Assembly (NCBI GenBank): GCA_030696345.1
Contig: JAUYSK010000024.1
Location: 175,566 to 239,565 of the forward strand
DNA length: 64,000 nt
Direction of reading: 5' to 3'
Source: Azonexus sp.
Lineage (GTDB): Bacteria > Pseudomonadota > Gammaproteobacteria > Burkholderiales > Rhodocyclaceae
The notes under the pieces were generated by a model. The model did no database searches. It saw only the letters and a program-made list of their open reading frames with translations, and was not told the DNA's origin. This document shows positions 16,131 through 26,183 of the stretch, one piece after another; position 1 is the first letter of the stretch, and every line of letters begins with the position of its first letter. The translations under genes and the position numbers were made by a program.

Positions 16131-17777
16131 ATGCACGATCACATCATCCATAACCTAGACGCCGAATGCCCGCCTATCGGCGGCTTCTGCCGAACGCACG
16201 AGCTGAACATCCTGCTGCTGTCGGCGCTCTATGCCGTCAGTCAGGTGCTCAGTCGCTCCCTGGCCTTCAAGGAATCCCTGCGCGATGTGCTGCGCGTCCT
16301 GCATGATGAAGCCGGGCTGGCTCGCGGCATGATCAGTGTGGTTGATCCGGAAACCGGCAATCTGAACATCCATACCATCTACAACCCGGATGGCCCCGAT
16401 TCCGATGATGGCCAATACGGCCCAGGCGAAGGAATCATCGGTCTGGTGCTGGAAAAGCCGCGCACCATCAAGCTGATTCGCGTCGCCGATGAGCCACGCT
16501 TCCTCAACCGCCAGAAAGTCTACGACCCGGAATTGCCGTTCATTGCAGTGCCGATCAAGGTTGGCGGCAATCTGCAGGGCGTCCTTGCCGTTCAGCCGGA
16601 AAACGAGGAAGACGGCCTGCTCGAAGAGCGTGCCCAGTTTGTTGAAATGGTCGCCAACCTGATTGGTCAGAGCCTGCGCCTGTCGCTCGAAGTGGCGCAG
16701 GAAAAATCAACTCTGCTCGAAGAACGCGACCTGTTGCGCCGCACTGTTCGTCACCAGTTCGGTTTTGATAGCATGGTCGGTCGTTCAGCCGTAATGCGCC
16801 GCGTTTTCGACCAGGCCCGGATGGTCGCCAAATGGAATACGACCGTCCTGATTCGCGGCGAAACCGGCACCGGTAAGGAACTGATCGCCAACGCCATCCA
16901 TTACAACTCGCCACGCGCCCGTAATGCACTGGTCAAGCTCAACTGTGCCGCGCTACCGGAAAACCTGCTCGAATCGGAACTGTTCGGCCACGAGCGCGGT
17001 GCCTTTACCGGCGCCGTCGAATCACGCAAGGGCCGCTTCGAACAGGCCCACGGCGGCACCCTCTTCCTCGACGAAATCGGTGAGGTGTCTTCGGCCTTCC
17101 AGGCCAAGATGCTGCGCATTCTGCAAGAAGGCGAATTCGAGCGCGTCGGGGGCAGCAAGACCATCAAGGTCGACGTCCGGATCATCGCCGCCACCCACCG
17201 CGATCTCGAAACTGCCGTCGATATGGGCGACTTCCGCGAAGACTTGTTCTACCGGCTGAATGTCATGCCCCTCTTCCTGCCGCCGCTGCGCGAACGGATC
17301 GAGGATATTCCGGAGATCGCCCGGCATCTGCTGACCAAGATCGGCAACGACCAGAAGCGCAAACTCAGCCTGACCGACATGGCAAAACGTCGGCTGGCCA
17401 ACCATCAATGGCCCGGCAACGTGCGCGAGCTGGAAAACTGCCTGGAACGCGCCGCCGTGCTCTCCGAGGACGGCAACATCGATGTCGATCTGATTCGCTT
17501 CCCCAGCGCCCGCGAACGCCCCGCCCCAAGGCCACCTCGCCCCGGCATGGCGGCCACCCCACAGGACAATTACCCGAGAGCTGCGGTCAACCCGGTTTTT
17601 AGCCCAAATTCCGAAGTCGACATCGACGACCCCAATCTCTCGGAAAAGGAACGCGTCATCGCCGCGCTGGAACAGGCCGGCTGGGTGCAAGCCAAGGCAG
17701 CCCGCATCCTCGGCATGACCCCGCGCCAGATCGCCTACCGGATACAGACGCTGAATATCGAGGTCAGGCAGTTCTGA
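16131..17777 (+). CDS. nifA: Nif-specific sigma-54 transcriptional activator NifA
   Basis: 548 residues from the ATG at 16131. An N-terminal GAF domain (~30-180) is followed by the AAA+ domain (~210-445) with Walker A GETGTGKE near 243, the sigma-54 contact loop GAFTGA near 290 and Walker B TLFLDEIGEV. A C-terminal helix-turn-helix (KAARILGMTPRQIAYRIQ, last 30 residues) should read TGT-N10-ACA sites. The linker before it (~450-510) is Pro/Ala/Arg-rich and lacks the C-x4-C motif of oxygen-sensing rhizobial NifA, so redox control must come through NifL. It is the probable activator of the seven sigma-54 promoters in this window. Confidence 0.96.
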   Translation: MHDHIIHNLDAECPPIGGFCRTHELNILLLSALYAVSQVLSRSLAFKESLRDVLRVLHDEAGLARGMISVVDPETGNLNIHTIYNPDGPDSDDGQYGPGEGIIGLVLEKPRTIKLIRVADEPRFLNRQKVYDPELPFIAVPIKVGGNLQGVLAVQPENEEDGLLEERAQFVEMVANLIGQSLRLSLEVAQEKSTLLEERDLLRRTVRHQFGFDSMVGRSAVMRRVFDQARMVAKWNTTVLIRGETGTGKELIANAIHYNSPRARNALVKLNCAALPENLLESELFGHERGAFTGAVESRKGRFEQAHGGTLFLDEIGEVSSAFQAKMLRILQEGEFERVGGSKTIKVDVRIIAATHRDLETAVDMGDFREDLFYRLNVMPLFLPPLRERIEDIPEIARHLLTKIGNDQKRKLSLTDMAKRRLANHQWPGNVRELENCLERAAVLSEDGNIDVDLIRFPSARERPAPRPPRPGMAATPQDNYPRAAVNPVFSPNSEVDIDDPNLSEKERVIAALEQAGWVQAKAARILGMTPRQIAYRIQTLNIEVRQF

Positions 17778-17865
17778 CTACTACCGGGTAACGCAGCGCC
17801 AGAACCGGTGGCGGAAAGCCATGTTGAGATACGTGGCATGGCCATGCCGTTCACATCGCTGTCGC

Positions 17866-19845
17866 CTAGCGAAACTTCGCCTTCAGCACGCTGATCATTT
17901 GCGGACTCAACTGCTTGAACAGTTCCGCGTTGTAGGAGCCATGCAAGGGCACAGGTGCCGGCGCCTTGCTCAAATCGACATATTTGATCGTCGGGTCAGT
18001 AGCGTTGGGATCATCACTTTGTGGCCGGGTCGGGTCCATGCTTGGTACGGGAAGCTTGCCGGTACCGCCGGCCGTCAAATAATTCGGAAAATTTTGGCTC
18101 AAATCGTTCTGGACGATCTGCTGCACCGCAATGGCGTACTTACGCGACTTGGCGGCCGGCGTCCCCTCCGCAACTGCCGGATCAACGTTAACCGTAACGA
18201 TTGAAATGCTGTAGTCACTATTCAGATAGATCTCGAAGGTCCGGAATTGCTGCGGGAAATCGCGTAAAGAGGAGGTTTCGACCTCCCAGAAACCTTGCTC
18301 CGGCTTGGCGGGATCAGTCGAGGGGAAAGCCTTGACGGTATTCAGATGGCGATGCCCGGCCATCCACATCAACAGGTTCGGCGTGTTCTGTAGTGTCTTG
18401 ATCAGGTCGGCAAGGCTCACGGCATTCTGGTACTCGGGCGCGATATTCGGCTCATTCCACCATTCCATCTCGGAGCCGATCGGTGCGACAGCAATCGGGA
18501 TGTGCGCGGCGACAACCATCAACTGATTGTCCGCCTGCCCCTTTGCCAGTTCGGCTTGCAGCCAAGCCCAGCGCGGTGCATCCAGATAACCATGACCATG
18601 AATATCCTTTGAGCCATCATCCTCGCGCTGGGTGTCGTCGAGAACGATGACCTTGAGCGGAATCTTCGAGTTCGGGACAAAGCTGTAACAGGTGAAGCCC
18701 GGCTGACTGTTCTTGTCGACCAGATTGAACCCGTGACCAACCGGCTTGCTCGTCGTCTTGAAAAACTCCTCTCGCCACTCCGTTCTGCGCAGCGAGCGCC
18801 GATCTGGATCGGCAGCAACCTTGGGGGCGCCGGCAGCAAAAGCCGCATCACTGGTAGGTCCGGCATGGATGACTTTTCCAAACGGGCTCGATCCGTCGAT
18901 CACGCCGGTATAGAACTGCGGGTTGGCCGTCATCCCTTCGATGTTGAAGAGAACAGGAAAGGTGCGCAGGTTCGGGGCAAGAATATTGGCCATCGACCAG
19001 ACCGTGTCAGCGACGTACGACTGCCGGATACCCAATGCTGGATTGGCGTCAACAGGGAATGAGCCAATACAGAAATGGTCGTGGTTGCCCATCGTCTGAT
19101 ACCAGGGGATGGACTTGTCCAGACCTGCAGCCTGATAGGGCTTCTGGTAGTCGATACTATCGGCGCCAAGGTGGGCGCCGGAACTGGGCGTTATGACCTT
19201 GCCGTCGATCACATCCATGTACCAGCGGAGTTCGTTGTAGGAGGTGCTGTTGCAGGTGTCGCCCAGCGACAGGCCGAAATCGAAGCGATTTTTCTTGTGC
19301 AGGGCATTGACAGTCTGAATCGCCGCATCCAGCACATGGGTGGTGTACATCATCACCGGTGAGTAGATGGAGGTGTTGTTGTAGGCGAATCGCTCGGCCT
19401 GCTGGAAGTAGATCAACTGATTCGGCGCTTCCTTGTCGGTGATATGAATATCGGAGAAGGTGAAGAAGTTGATGAACTTTGCTTTTCGGGTTGGCGACGC
19501 ATTGCCATAGTTCGCCGGCATGAGGTCCGTTCTCGGCATCAACGGAAGCGGTGAGCCGAGCGTCCAGTTGCCATAGCCAAATTTACTGTATTGCTCGACT
19601 TCAGCGATCTGCGGCTTGCTCAGTCCGGGTAGCGTCTTGGGAAACGAGATCATCTCTTCGAGCGTCGTGGTCACTCTGGCGCGGATCGGATATTTCTGAA
19701 CTTTGGGCGCAGCGCTGACAGCCCCGAATGCGAATGAACTGAGTGACATTGCAGCAAAAGACCCGGCTGAATATTTCAGAAATTCCCGCCTTGATAGCTG
19801 ATCCACCATCGCTTCTTCGGTTCTCTTGGTCTTTTCGTCACGCAT
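17866..19845 (-). CDS. Tat-exported metallophosphoesterase
   Basis: 659 residues. A twin-arginine signal (LSRREFLKYSAGSFAAMSL) near residue 20 predicts export of a folded metalloenzyme. Calcineurin-like motifs appear in order: FSDIHITD (~130), SLGDTC (~190), MGNHDH (~250), AAHIPIA (~445) and AGHRHLN (~495), which bind a dinuclear metal centre. The length and large inserts fit a family annotated only as metallophosphoesterase; the substrate is unknown. The start follows AGAGG by seven bases. It converges on nifA with an 88-bp gap holding no obvious terminator. No nif link is seen. Confidence 0.8.
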   Translation of the reverse strand: MRDEKTKRTEEAMVDQLSRREFLKYSAGSFAAMSLSSFAFGAVSAAPKVQKYPIRARVTTTLEEMISFPKTLPGLSKPQIAEVEQYSKFGYGNWTLGSPLPLMPRTDLMPANYGNASPTRKAKFINFFTFSDIHITDKEAPNQLIYFQQAERFAYNNTSIYSPVMMYTTHVLDAAIQTVNALHKKNRFDFGLSLGDTCNSTSYNELRWYMDVIDGKVITPSSGAHLGADSIDYQKPYQAAGLDKSIPWYQTMGNHDHFCIGSFPVDANPALGIRQSYVADTVWSMANILAPNLRTFPVLFNIEGMTANPQFYTGVIDGSSPFGKVIHAGPTSDAAFAAGAPKVAADPDRRSLRRTEWREEFFKTTSKPVGHGFNLVDKNSQPGFTCYSFVPNSKIPLKVIVLDDTQREDDGSKDIHGHGYLDAPRWAWLQAELAKGQADNQLMVVAAHIPIAVAPIGSEMEWWNEPNIAPEYQNAVSLADLIKTLQNTPNLLMWMAGHRHLNTVKAFPSTDPAKPEQGFWEVETSSLRDFPQQFRTFEIYLNSDYSISIVTVNVDPAVAEGTPAAKSRKYAIAVQQIVQNDLSQNFPNYLTAGGTGKLPVPSMDPTRPQSDDPNATDPTIKYVDLSKAPAPVPLHGSYNAELFKQLSPQMISVLKAKFR

Positions 19846-20300
19846 CGGTTTGCCTCTTCGTTAATTACTGGCTCAGCAACAAGTCCTGAGGAAAAACACA
19901 TTCCGGAACAGCAAAACTGCTGTTCAGTCGCTAGAAGATGCTCGGAAGGCTGCTGCGTTCCCACCGTATCACCCAGAAGCTGACCTACGGAGAATTATGG
20001 CCATCGGCAGGAGCGCAACATTGAGCCACGTCAACACATCAACATTAAATTTGTTGAGTTTGTTGTTTTATCTATTTTTAGAAACTACGATATCCTTACT
20101 GATAGTAATAATCAGGACGAGTCATGGGGTCAAAGATGCCGTCCACGATCGCTCAGGAAATATCCGCTCTGGCTAAAGGAGGACACCCGGCCAGCAGCCA
20201 AAAAGATCATTCGAGCACAATGGCATCTTTTTTATGGCGAATTCTGCCTATCAGGTTCATTATCTTGGCATAGAGAAAACCGCTGTTTGGGAGATTAGCC
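19846..20300. other. 455-bp intergenic region without a convincing gene
   Basis: It separates two divergent genes and is A+T-rich around 20040-20110. It holds a near-palindrome CAACATTAAATTTGTTG at 20040-20056, a possible operator, and 8-bp arms AAAAAGAT/ATCTTTTT at 20200-20207 and 20225-20232. A 48-codon frame from 20125 to 20271 has no ribosome site or recognisable product and I do not call it. Confidence 0.5.
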
Positions 20301-21137
20301 ATGATCAAACGACGCCGCTTTTTACAATTTTCCCTGGGCATGGTCGCGGCCGGTGTTCAACTCCCTGCCTTGGCTGCCGACAAGGCACTGCGACTGGGAT
20401 CGCTCCCCGTTGTCTCGACGCGTACCGCCTACGAAATGTACCGCCCCCTGATGGAGCATCTGGAAAAGGGCTTGGGGTTGCCCACAACCCATCTGGAAAC
20501 ACCACCCAATTTCAAGGGCATGTATCAGCGCATTCAGGAAAACGGATTTGACCTGCTGGTATGCCCTCCCCATATCGCCAGGCTGGCGCAAAAACGCATG
20601 GGCTGGCAACCCTTGGTCATGTTCCAACCCGAACACCAGTCCGTTCTGCTGGTTCAGGAAGGCACAGGTCCGGCCAATCTTGAAGCACTGCGTGGCGGCA
20701 CCATTGCAGTGCTGGATAACAGTGCCCTGGTGGCAATGGTCATGATGGAAGCGTTGTCGAAGAAAGGCCTGAAGATGGACCGCGACTTCAAGGTTATCGA
20801 AACGCGTAGTTATGACAGCAGCCAGATCGCCGTCAAACAAGGCGTTGCCCAGGCCATGGTTTTCCGCAGCCAGGGCTTTATCGACCCGAATGCCCGCGAT
20901 CGCTTCAAGGTACTTTTTGAAGCTGGTGTCCTGCCCGGCTATGTGATTATTGCCGCCCCCTCCACCAACAAGGCACAAGTGCAGAAACTGCGTACGCAAC
21001 TGCTTGCCTTTGGCAAAACGCCGGAAGCCAAACCGTTTCTGGAAAAGCTCGGATATGACGCGCTGACAACCGCGACCGAAGAGGCGATGCGCCGCCTCGA
21101 CCCCTATCTTGATGCGACCGAATCGAAGCTCAAATAA
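20301..21137 (+). CDS. PhnD-like periplasmic substrate-binding protein
   Basis: 278 residues. The N-terminus MIKRRRFLQFSLGMVAAGVQLPALAAD is a Tat- or Sec-type signal. The rest fits the phosphate/phosphonate-binding PhnD-like fold (LGSLPVVSTRTAYEMYRPLM, YQRIQENGFDLLVCPP, TIAVLDNSALVAMVM). No transporter permease or ATPase gene is near. It lies 20 nt before a hybrid kinase, so it probably serves as a sensing partner of that kinase. The ligand cannot be told from sequence. Confidence 0.8.
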   Translation: MIKRRRFLQFSLGMVAAGVQLPALAADKALRLGSLPVVSTRTAYEMYRPLMEHLEKGLGLPTTHLETPPNFKGMYQRIQENGFDLLVCPPHIARLAQKRMGWQPLVMFQPEHQSVLLVQEGTGPANLEALRGGTIAVLDNSALVAMVMMEALSKKGLKMDRDFKVIETRSYDSSQIAVKQGVAQAMVFRSQGFIDPNARDRFKVLFEAGVLPGYVIIAAPSTNKAQVQKLRTQLLAFGKTPEAKPFLEKLGYDALTTATEEAMRRLDPYLDATESKLK

Positions 21138-21157
21138 TCTGATCCGGCGACAGCAGC

Positions 21158-23506
21158 ATGTGGAAACTTTCCCTGCGCGCGAAGTTGATACTGGGGGCAG
21201 TACTCATCCAGAGTGCTGTCTTCGCCCTGATCACCTATAACGCCAACCGGATCGCACAGGGATTTCTCAAGGAGCAGGTTCGAATCCGGGTGGAAACCAT
21301 TCAGCCCCTGCTGAACTCAGCCATCGCCGGACCGCTCGCCCAGCACGATTACGCCACCCTAAACGACATCCTGCAGGAAATTCGCCAGGGTCAAACCATC
21401 GAACATATACGGGTCATCAATCCGAATGGCGTGGTTGTTGGAGAGGCCGGCGAAGCAACGAGTGATGAACAAAGCAGGAATAATGATGGTCTCGACGGCA
21501 CGGGCCTGAATGGACATGCTGAAGCCGAAATGGTGCTGAGCATCCAGGGACAGACGGTAGGCAAAGTCGATTTCCGCATTTCCATCGGCTTTTTACAGGC
21601 GGCACGTGACTCACTGGCCAGGCAAAATGGTTTCATCGCCATTGTCGGGCTTGGCTTTGCCAGCGTGCTGTTTGCTCTGTTCAGTTGGTGGCTGACCCGT
21701 AATCTGATACGACTTCGTCAGGCTGCCGAAAAGATTGGCCGGGGCGAATACGGGATCAAGACCGGCATCGATGCCAGCGAGCATGATGAAATTGCCCTGC
21801 TGGCGGAGTCCTTCGATGCCATGAGCCAGCAGATCAAGAACAGCCACGAAGGCCTGTTCAGGGAAATTGAGGAACGCAAGCGAGCGGAATCGCTGTTGCG
21901 CGAAAACGAGCAGCATTTCCGGACGCTGGCCAATGGCGGATCGACGCTGATCTGGACCTCCGGACTCGACAAAGGCTGCGATTATTTCAACGAGCCCTGG
22001 TTGCGTTTTACCGGTCGCGCAATGGAACAGGAGGTCGGCAGCGGCTGGACGGAAGGCCTGCATCCCGAGGATTTCGAATATTGCGTGCAAACCTACGGTT
22101 CGTCGTTTGATCGGCAACAGCCCTTCAGCATGGACTATCGGATGCGCCGTGCCGATGGCGCCTATCGCTGGATCAGGGATGACGGAAATCCTCGCTATGA
22201 CAGCGATGGCAAATTCCTTGGCTTTATCGGCTTCTGCGTGGATGTCACGTCGCAGAAGGAAACAGCCGTTGAGCTCGAACGCTATCAGCACCACCTCGAA
22301 GGGCTCGTTGAAGAGCGCACATCGGCACTGATGATTGCCAAGGAAGCGGCCGAGGCAGCAAGCCGAGCCAAGAGCACATTCCTCGCCAACATGAGTCACG
22401 AGTTACGCACACCGATGAACGCCATCATGGGCATGGCCGAACTGGTCATGCGGCGGACAAGCGATCCGAAACAGATCGATCAGCTGACCAAATTGAAGCA
22501 TGCATCTACGCACCTGCTTTCAGTCATCAACGACATTCTCGACATTTCAAAAATCGAGGCCGAGCACCTGAAACTGGAGAAGGTCAGCTTCAGATTCGGT
22601 CTGGTGATGGAAAATCTGACCAGTCTGGTCGGGCAGCGGGTTGCAGAAAAAGGCCTGAAACTGTTTGTCGATCTGCCGACTGACGTTGCCGACCTGACCT
22701 TGCTGGGCGACCCCATGCGCCTGGGCCAGATTCTGCTCAATCTCGCCGGCAACGCCGTCAAATTTACCGAGCAGGGCTCCGTCACCGTGCGTATCAAGAA
22801 GCTGGAAGAAAATCCGGGCGATGTACTCTTGCGCTGCGAGGTACAGGACACCGGCATTGGCATTTCAGTCGAAAGTCAGAAACGCCTGTTTATGGCCTTT
22901 GAACAAGCTGACGGCTCGACAACTCGCAAGTACGGTGGCACCGGACTGGGCCTCGTGATCAGCAAGAGACTGGTTGAGAGCATGGGTGGCGAGGTCGGCA
23001 TCGACAGCGCTGAGGGCCAGGGCAGCACGTTCTGGTTCACTTTGCCGCTGAAAAAGACGACAGCTGCCATCTCGCCGGCCGCGAAGATCACGGAGCTATC
23101 AGTCGAGGCGCAACTCAGGAGCCTCCATGCCGGGGCACGTATCCTTCTCGCAGAAGATGAACCGATCAATCAGGAGGTCTCGCGCGAATTGCTTGAAGAT
23201 GTCGGCCTCAACGTGACCCTGGCCGAGGACGGTGAAATAGCGGTCACCCTGGCACGAGGCAGCCACTACGACCTGATCCTGATGGATATGCAGATGCCGC
23301 ACATGAACGGCATTGATGCCACCAAGGCAATCCGGACCTTGCCCGGTTACGCTGACACCCCGATTCTGGCAATGACCGCCAACGCCTTCGACGAAGATCG
23401 CCAGCTCTGTCTTGCCGCCGGCATGAATGACCACATCGGCAAGCCGGTTGATCCGGACAGTTTGAACGAGATCTTGTTGAAGTGGCTGTCAAAGTCGGGA
23501 GGCTGA
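21158..23506 (+). CDS. Hybrid sensor histidine kinase with HAMP, PAS and receiver domains
   Basis: 782 residues. Membrane segments lie near 9-30 and 155-177, bracketing a ~125-residue periplasmic domain. Then come HAMP (~178-235), PAS/PAC (~245-375), a coiled coil, HisKA with [16 protein letters not shown] (~410), an ATPase domain (DTGIGIS, GGTGLGLVISK, ~515-640) and a receiver domain ([23 protein letters not shown], ~660-778). No separate regulator or transcription factor follows, so the output is unclear. Its kinase core closely resembles those of the other two hybrid kinases in this window. Likely co-transcribed with the PhnD-like gene. Confidence 0.9.
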   Translation: MWKLSLRAKLILGAVLIQSAVFALITYNANRIAQGFLKEQVRIRVETIQPLLNSAIAGPLAQHDYATLNDILQEIRQGQTIEHIRVINPNGVVVGEAGEATSDEQSRNNDGLDGTGLNGHAEAEMVLSIQGQTVGKVDFRISIGFLQAARDSLARQNGFIAIVGLGFASVLFALFSWWLTRNLIRLRQAAEKIGRGEYGIKTGIDASEHDEIALLAESFDAMSQQIKNSHEGLFREIEERKRAESLLRENEQHFRTLANGGSTLIWTSGLDKGCDYFNEPWLRFTGRAMEQEVGSGWTEGLHPEDFEYCVQTYGSSFDRQQPFSMDYRMRRADGAYRWIRDDGNPRYDSDGKFLGFIGFCVDVTSQKETAVELERYQHHLEGLVEERTSALMIAKEAAEAASRAKSTFLANMSHELRTPMNAIMGMAELVMRRTSDPKQIDQLTKLKHASTHLLSVINDILDISKIEAEHLKLEKVSFRFGLVMENLTSLVGQRVAEKGLKLFVDLPTDVADLTLLGDPMRLGQILLNLAGNAVKFTEQGSVTVRIKKLEENPGDVLLRCEVQDTGIGISVESQKRLFMAFEQADGSTTRKYGGTGLGLVISKRLVESMGGEVGIDSAEGQGSTFWFTLPLKKTTAAISPAAKITELSVEAQLRSLHAGARILLAEDEPINQEVSRELLEDVGLNVTLAEDGEIAVTLARGSHYDLILMDMQMPHMNGIDATKAIRTLPGYADTPILAMTANAFDEDRQLCLAAGMNDHIGKPVDPDSLNEILLKWLSKSGG

Positions 23507-23538
23507 GCGCCCCCGACAATCTGTCGCCCCTGCACCAG

Positions 23539-24687
23539 CTACTGATTTTTCCTGAATGGAAGATGGGTCGAAGCTTCATCGGCATAGGCCAATACCCCGT
23601 TACGATGCCGTTCCAGATGCTGCCCGATGAGCTGGCGCATGCGACTATCCTCGATCCAGTGACATGAACGCACTACCGTTGGCTCGAAGCCGCGAGCCAC
23701 TTTGTGCTCGCCGCCGGCACCGGGTTCAAAAGTGCTCAGTCCCTGCGTCAGGCAATAAGCGATGCCTTGATAAAAGCAGAGTTCAAAGTGAAGGCTGTGG
23801 TGTGAGCTGTTCGTGCCCCAGTAGCGGCCGTACAAGGTGTCGTCGCTACGAAAGCAGATGGAAATGGCGACGGGTACGCCGCGTTCCCGGGCGATGAAGA
23901 GCACCATCCGGCGGCCCAGCGTCGATCCCAGCTCGGCAAAGCAAGCGGCCGAAAACGCCGCGTAATTCCGGTATTTGTCGAAAGTCGTGGCGTATAGCTG
24001 ATGCAACTCCGGCCATTCTTCAGGTTCGATCTCATTTCCGTGTCGAACCTCGACCGTCAGGCCACTCTCGGCGACGCGCCGGCGCTCGGCTTTAACTTTG
24101 CGACGTTTCTCTGACGGAAAGGCAGCCAGAAAGCCGTCGAAATCGCCATAGCCCTTGTCACGCCAGTGGAACTGGACGTCGTGGCTGACCAGCAAACCGT
24201 GCGATTGCAGCAGGTCGACCTCATCGGCCGCCGGCAGTGCGATGTGCCAGGACGATAGCTGATTTGCCGAGACATAAGCTTTCACCGTTTCAACCAGCGC
24301 ATGTTGCGTTGCAAGCTTGTCTTCACCAGCCTTGACCAGCAATCTCGGGCCACTGGCCGGGGTATGCGGCAGCGCGCTCAGCAGCTTCGGATAATAGATT
24401 TTCCCGAGTTGCTCGTAGGCGCTGGCCCAGGACCAGTCGCGGACAAAGTCGCCGTGGGAATTTGCCTTGATGTAGGTCGGCAGCAGGCCAAGAACAGCAC
24501 CATCACTGTCCTTGGCGACCCAATGCCGGGCCTGCCAGCCACATGCTGGCCCGGCAGTTTCGTGGCGCTCAAGAATTTCAAAAAAATCCGCATTCAGAAA
24601 CGGATGCGCGGCCGGGGTCAGGTTCTCCCAGTCGGCGCGCTCGATCAATCGCGCCGAACTTACGGTACTTATAGCTGCAGTTGTCAT
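23539..24687 (-). CDS. FemAB-like acyl-transferase (COG3146/DUF482 type)
   Basis: 382 residues with the pattern of the FemAB-related, GNAT-fold family: NADFFEILERHETAG near the start, LLPTYIKANSHGDFVRDWSWA (~70), VQFHWRDKGYGDFDGFLAAF (~175) and FEPGAGGEHKVARGF (~335). No signal peptide. Members are annotated as peptidoglycan biosynthesis-like or GNAT N-acyltransferases; the true substrate is unknown. It lies 86 bp after a CoA transferase on the same strand. Confidence 0.78.
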   Translation of the reverse strand: MTTAAISTVSSARLIERADWENLTPAAHPFLNADFFEILERHETAGPACGWQARHWVAKDSDGAVLGLLPTYIKANSHGDFVRDWSWASAYEQLGKIYYPKLLSALPHTPASGPRLLVKAGEDKLATQHALVETVKAYVSANQLSSWHIALPAADEVDLLQSHGLLVSHDVQFHWRDKGYGDFDGFLAAFPSEKRRKVKAERRRVAESGLTVEVRHGNEIEPEEWPELHQLYATTFDKYRNYAAFSAACFAELGSTLGRRMVLFIARERGVPVAISICFRSDDTLYGRYWGTNSSHHSLHFELCFYQGIAYCLTQGLSTFEPGAGGEHKVARGFEPTVVRSCHWIEDSRMRQLIGQHLERHRNGVLAYADEASTHLPFRKNQ

Positions 24688-24773
24688 GGAAGCATTATCT
24701 GTCGGGGAGACAGGTCAGAACCGCCTCGCCGCCTTCGGTTCCGCCAAACTTCCAAGGCTGGTGAAATTTCCCG

Positions 24774-25964
24774 TCAACTCGCTGGCGCAACCACCTCGCG
24801 TACCGCTCCAATCGATACCAACCGGGCAATTTCATCACCACTCAGGCCAAGAGCTTCCAGACGCTCCCGCGTATGTTCACCCAGCAGCGGCGGTGGGCTT
24901 TGTATCGTACCTGGTGTTCGTGAAAGACGCGGTGCAGGCGCCGGTTGCTGGACGCCCGCTATTTCGACAAAAGCTTCGCGCGCCAGATTGTGCGGGTGCG
25001 ACTGCGCCTCCTTCATGCTCAACACCGGCCAGACGCAATCGTCGGTATCAGCGAACAGGGCATCCCAATGTGCCCGTGGCGATCCTTTGAAGATCGCCGT
25101 CAGGCGGTCCTTCATGGTCGGCCAAAGCGTCGTGTCGTACTGCTTTCCGGCGAAATCGGGATCGTTGGTCAGGCCGAGTCGCTCAATAAAGGTCACGTAG
25201 AACTGTGGCTCAAGTGGGCAGACACTGATCCACTGGCCATCTGCACATTGATAAACGTCGTAGAAGGGAGCGCTGGAATCAATGGCGCAATGCCCGTTCC
25301 ACTCGCCCAGCGCTTCAAGATTGAACAAGCCATGGGCGAGCACGGCCGCGCCTTCGCACATGGCGGCATCGATCACCTGCCCCTGGCCGGAACGCTGGAC
25401 GTCGATCAGGGCGCAGGCAATACCCCAGGCCAGCATCAAGCCGCCACCGCCCATATCGCCGACCAGCGTAGGCGGTGCCCATGGCGCACCGTCGTGGCGA
25501 CGCCCGGTATCGAGCACACCGGCAATCGCGGCGTAATTCGCGTCGTGCCCGGAACGCGGGGCAAGCGGGCCGGTTTGGCCCCAACCGGTCATCCGACCGT
25601 AGATCAACCGCGGGTTTTCCTGCAGGCAGACATCGGGACCAAAGCCCAGGCGTTCCATGACACCGGGACGAAAGCCTTCGATCAGCACGTCGGCTTCCTT
25701 GATCAGCTTGAATACCAAAGCCCTGGAATCGGGATGCTTGAGGTCAAGGCAAAGCGATTTCTTGCCGCGATTGGCCACGGCCTTGCGACCGCCACCAAAC
25801 AGTTGCGAGGCAAAGGTGCCCCCGGCGCGTTCAAGCAGCGTGACTTCCGCCCCCATGTCGGCAAGCAACATGCCGCAAAACGGGCCGGGCCCGATGCCGG
25901 CGAATTCGACGACCTTGATTCCGGCGAGCGGGCCGTGGACTTTGTTTTCTGATGTGTTTTTCAT
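24774..25964 (-). CDS. CaiB/BaiF family CoA transferase, alpha-methylacyl-CoA racemase-like
   Basis: 396 residues from the ATG at 25964 (MKNTSENKVHGPLAGIKVVEF); the longer frame upstream has no family similarity. Hallmarks are GIGPGPFCGMLLADMGAEV, KHPDSRALVFKLIKEADVLIEGFRPGVMERLG and YGRMTGWGQTGPLAPRSGHDANY, where Asp is the catalytic residue in the racemase/CoA-transferase fold. The overall pattern is closer to 2-methylacyl-CoA racemase than to oxalate or carnitine CoA transferases. It is divergent from the FeSI-nifZ-nifF operon; no sigma-54 promoter faces it. Confidence 0.85.
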   Translation of the reverse strand: MKNTSENKVHGPLAGIKVVEFAGIGPGPFCGMLLADMGAEVTLLERAGGTFASQLFGGGRKAVANRGKKSLCLDLKHPDSRALVFKLIKEADVLIEGFRPGVMERLGFGPDVCLQENPRLIYGRMTGWGQTGPLAPRSGHDANYAAIAGVLDTGRRHDGAPWAPPTLVGDMGGGGLMLAWGIACALIDVQRSGQGQVIDAAMCEGAAVLAHGLFNLEALGEWNGHCAIDSSAPFYDVYQCADGQWISVCPLEPQFYVTFIERLGLTNDPDFAGKQYDTTLWPTMKDRLTAIFKGSPRAHWDALFADTDDCVWPVLSMKEAQSHPHNLAREAFVEIAGVQQPAPAPRLSRTPGTIQSPPPLLGEHTRERLEALGLSGDEIARLVSIGAVREVVAPAS

Positions 25965-26080
25965 GATGGCTTTATATCGGCATGACGGTGGTTTTTTGTG
26001 CTTTCCCAAATGGGCGAGCAAGGACAATGGGGTTAAGTGTAGTTGGGCTGACAGGCCTTAGAAACCGCTTGATCGCGATT

Positions 26081-26096
26081 TGTCGCATATACGACA
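26081..26096. promoter_or_regulatory. NifA activator site for the FeSI-nifZ-nifF operon
   Basis: TGTCGCATATACGACA is an exact TGT-N10-ACA and nearly a full palindrome. Its centre is 64 bp upstream of the -12 GC, the same distance as at nifE. Confidence 0.88.
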
Positions 26097-26109
26097 AGGC
26101 GAAAAACCA

Positions 26110-26122
26110 TAAGCTACTGATT
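26110..26122 (-). promoter_or_regulatory. IHF binding site, FeSI-nifZ-nifF promoter
   Basis: TAAGCTACTGATT is an exact reverse-strand match to WATCARNNNNTTR, followed by an A/T tract. Its centre is ~36 bp upstream of the -12 GC, between the activator site and the -24 element, where a bend would bring NifA to the polymerase. Confidence 0.72.
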
Positions 26123-26138
26123 TAATTTAATTTCGTCC

Positions 26139-26154
26139 TGGCACTCCCCTTGCA
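26139..26154 (+). promoter_or_regulatory. Sigma-54 promoter of the FeSI-nifZ-nifF operon
   Basis: TGGCACTCCCCTTGCA is a perfect match to TGGCAC-N5-TTGCW. Transcription should start near 26166, ~18 nt before the first ATG. Confidence 0.95.
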
Positions 26155-26183
26155 ATGATTAGGCCATCAACAAGGAGAGCATC

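Noticed and set aside
20125..20271. A 48-codon frame in the gap before the PhnD-like gene
   Set aside because: No ribosome site, no recognisable protein features, and nothing to distinguish it from a chance frame.
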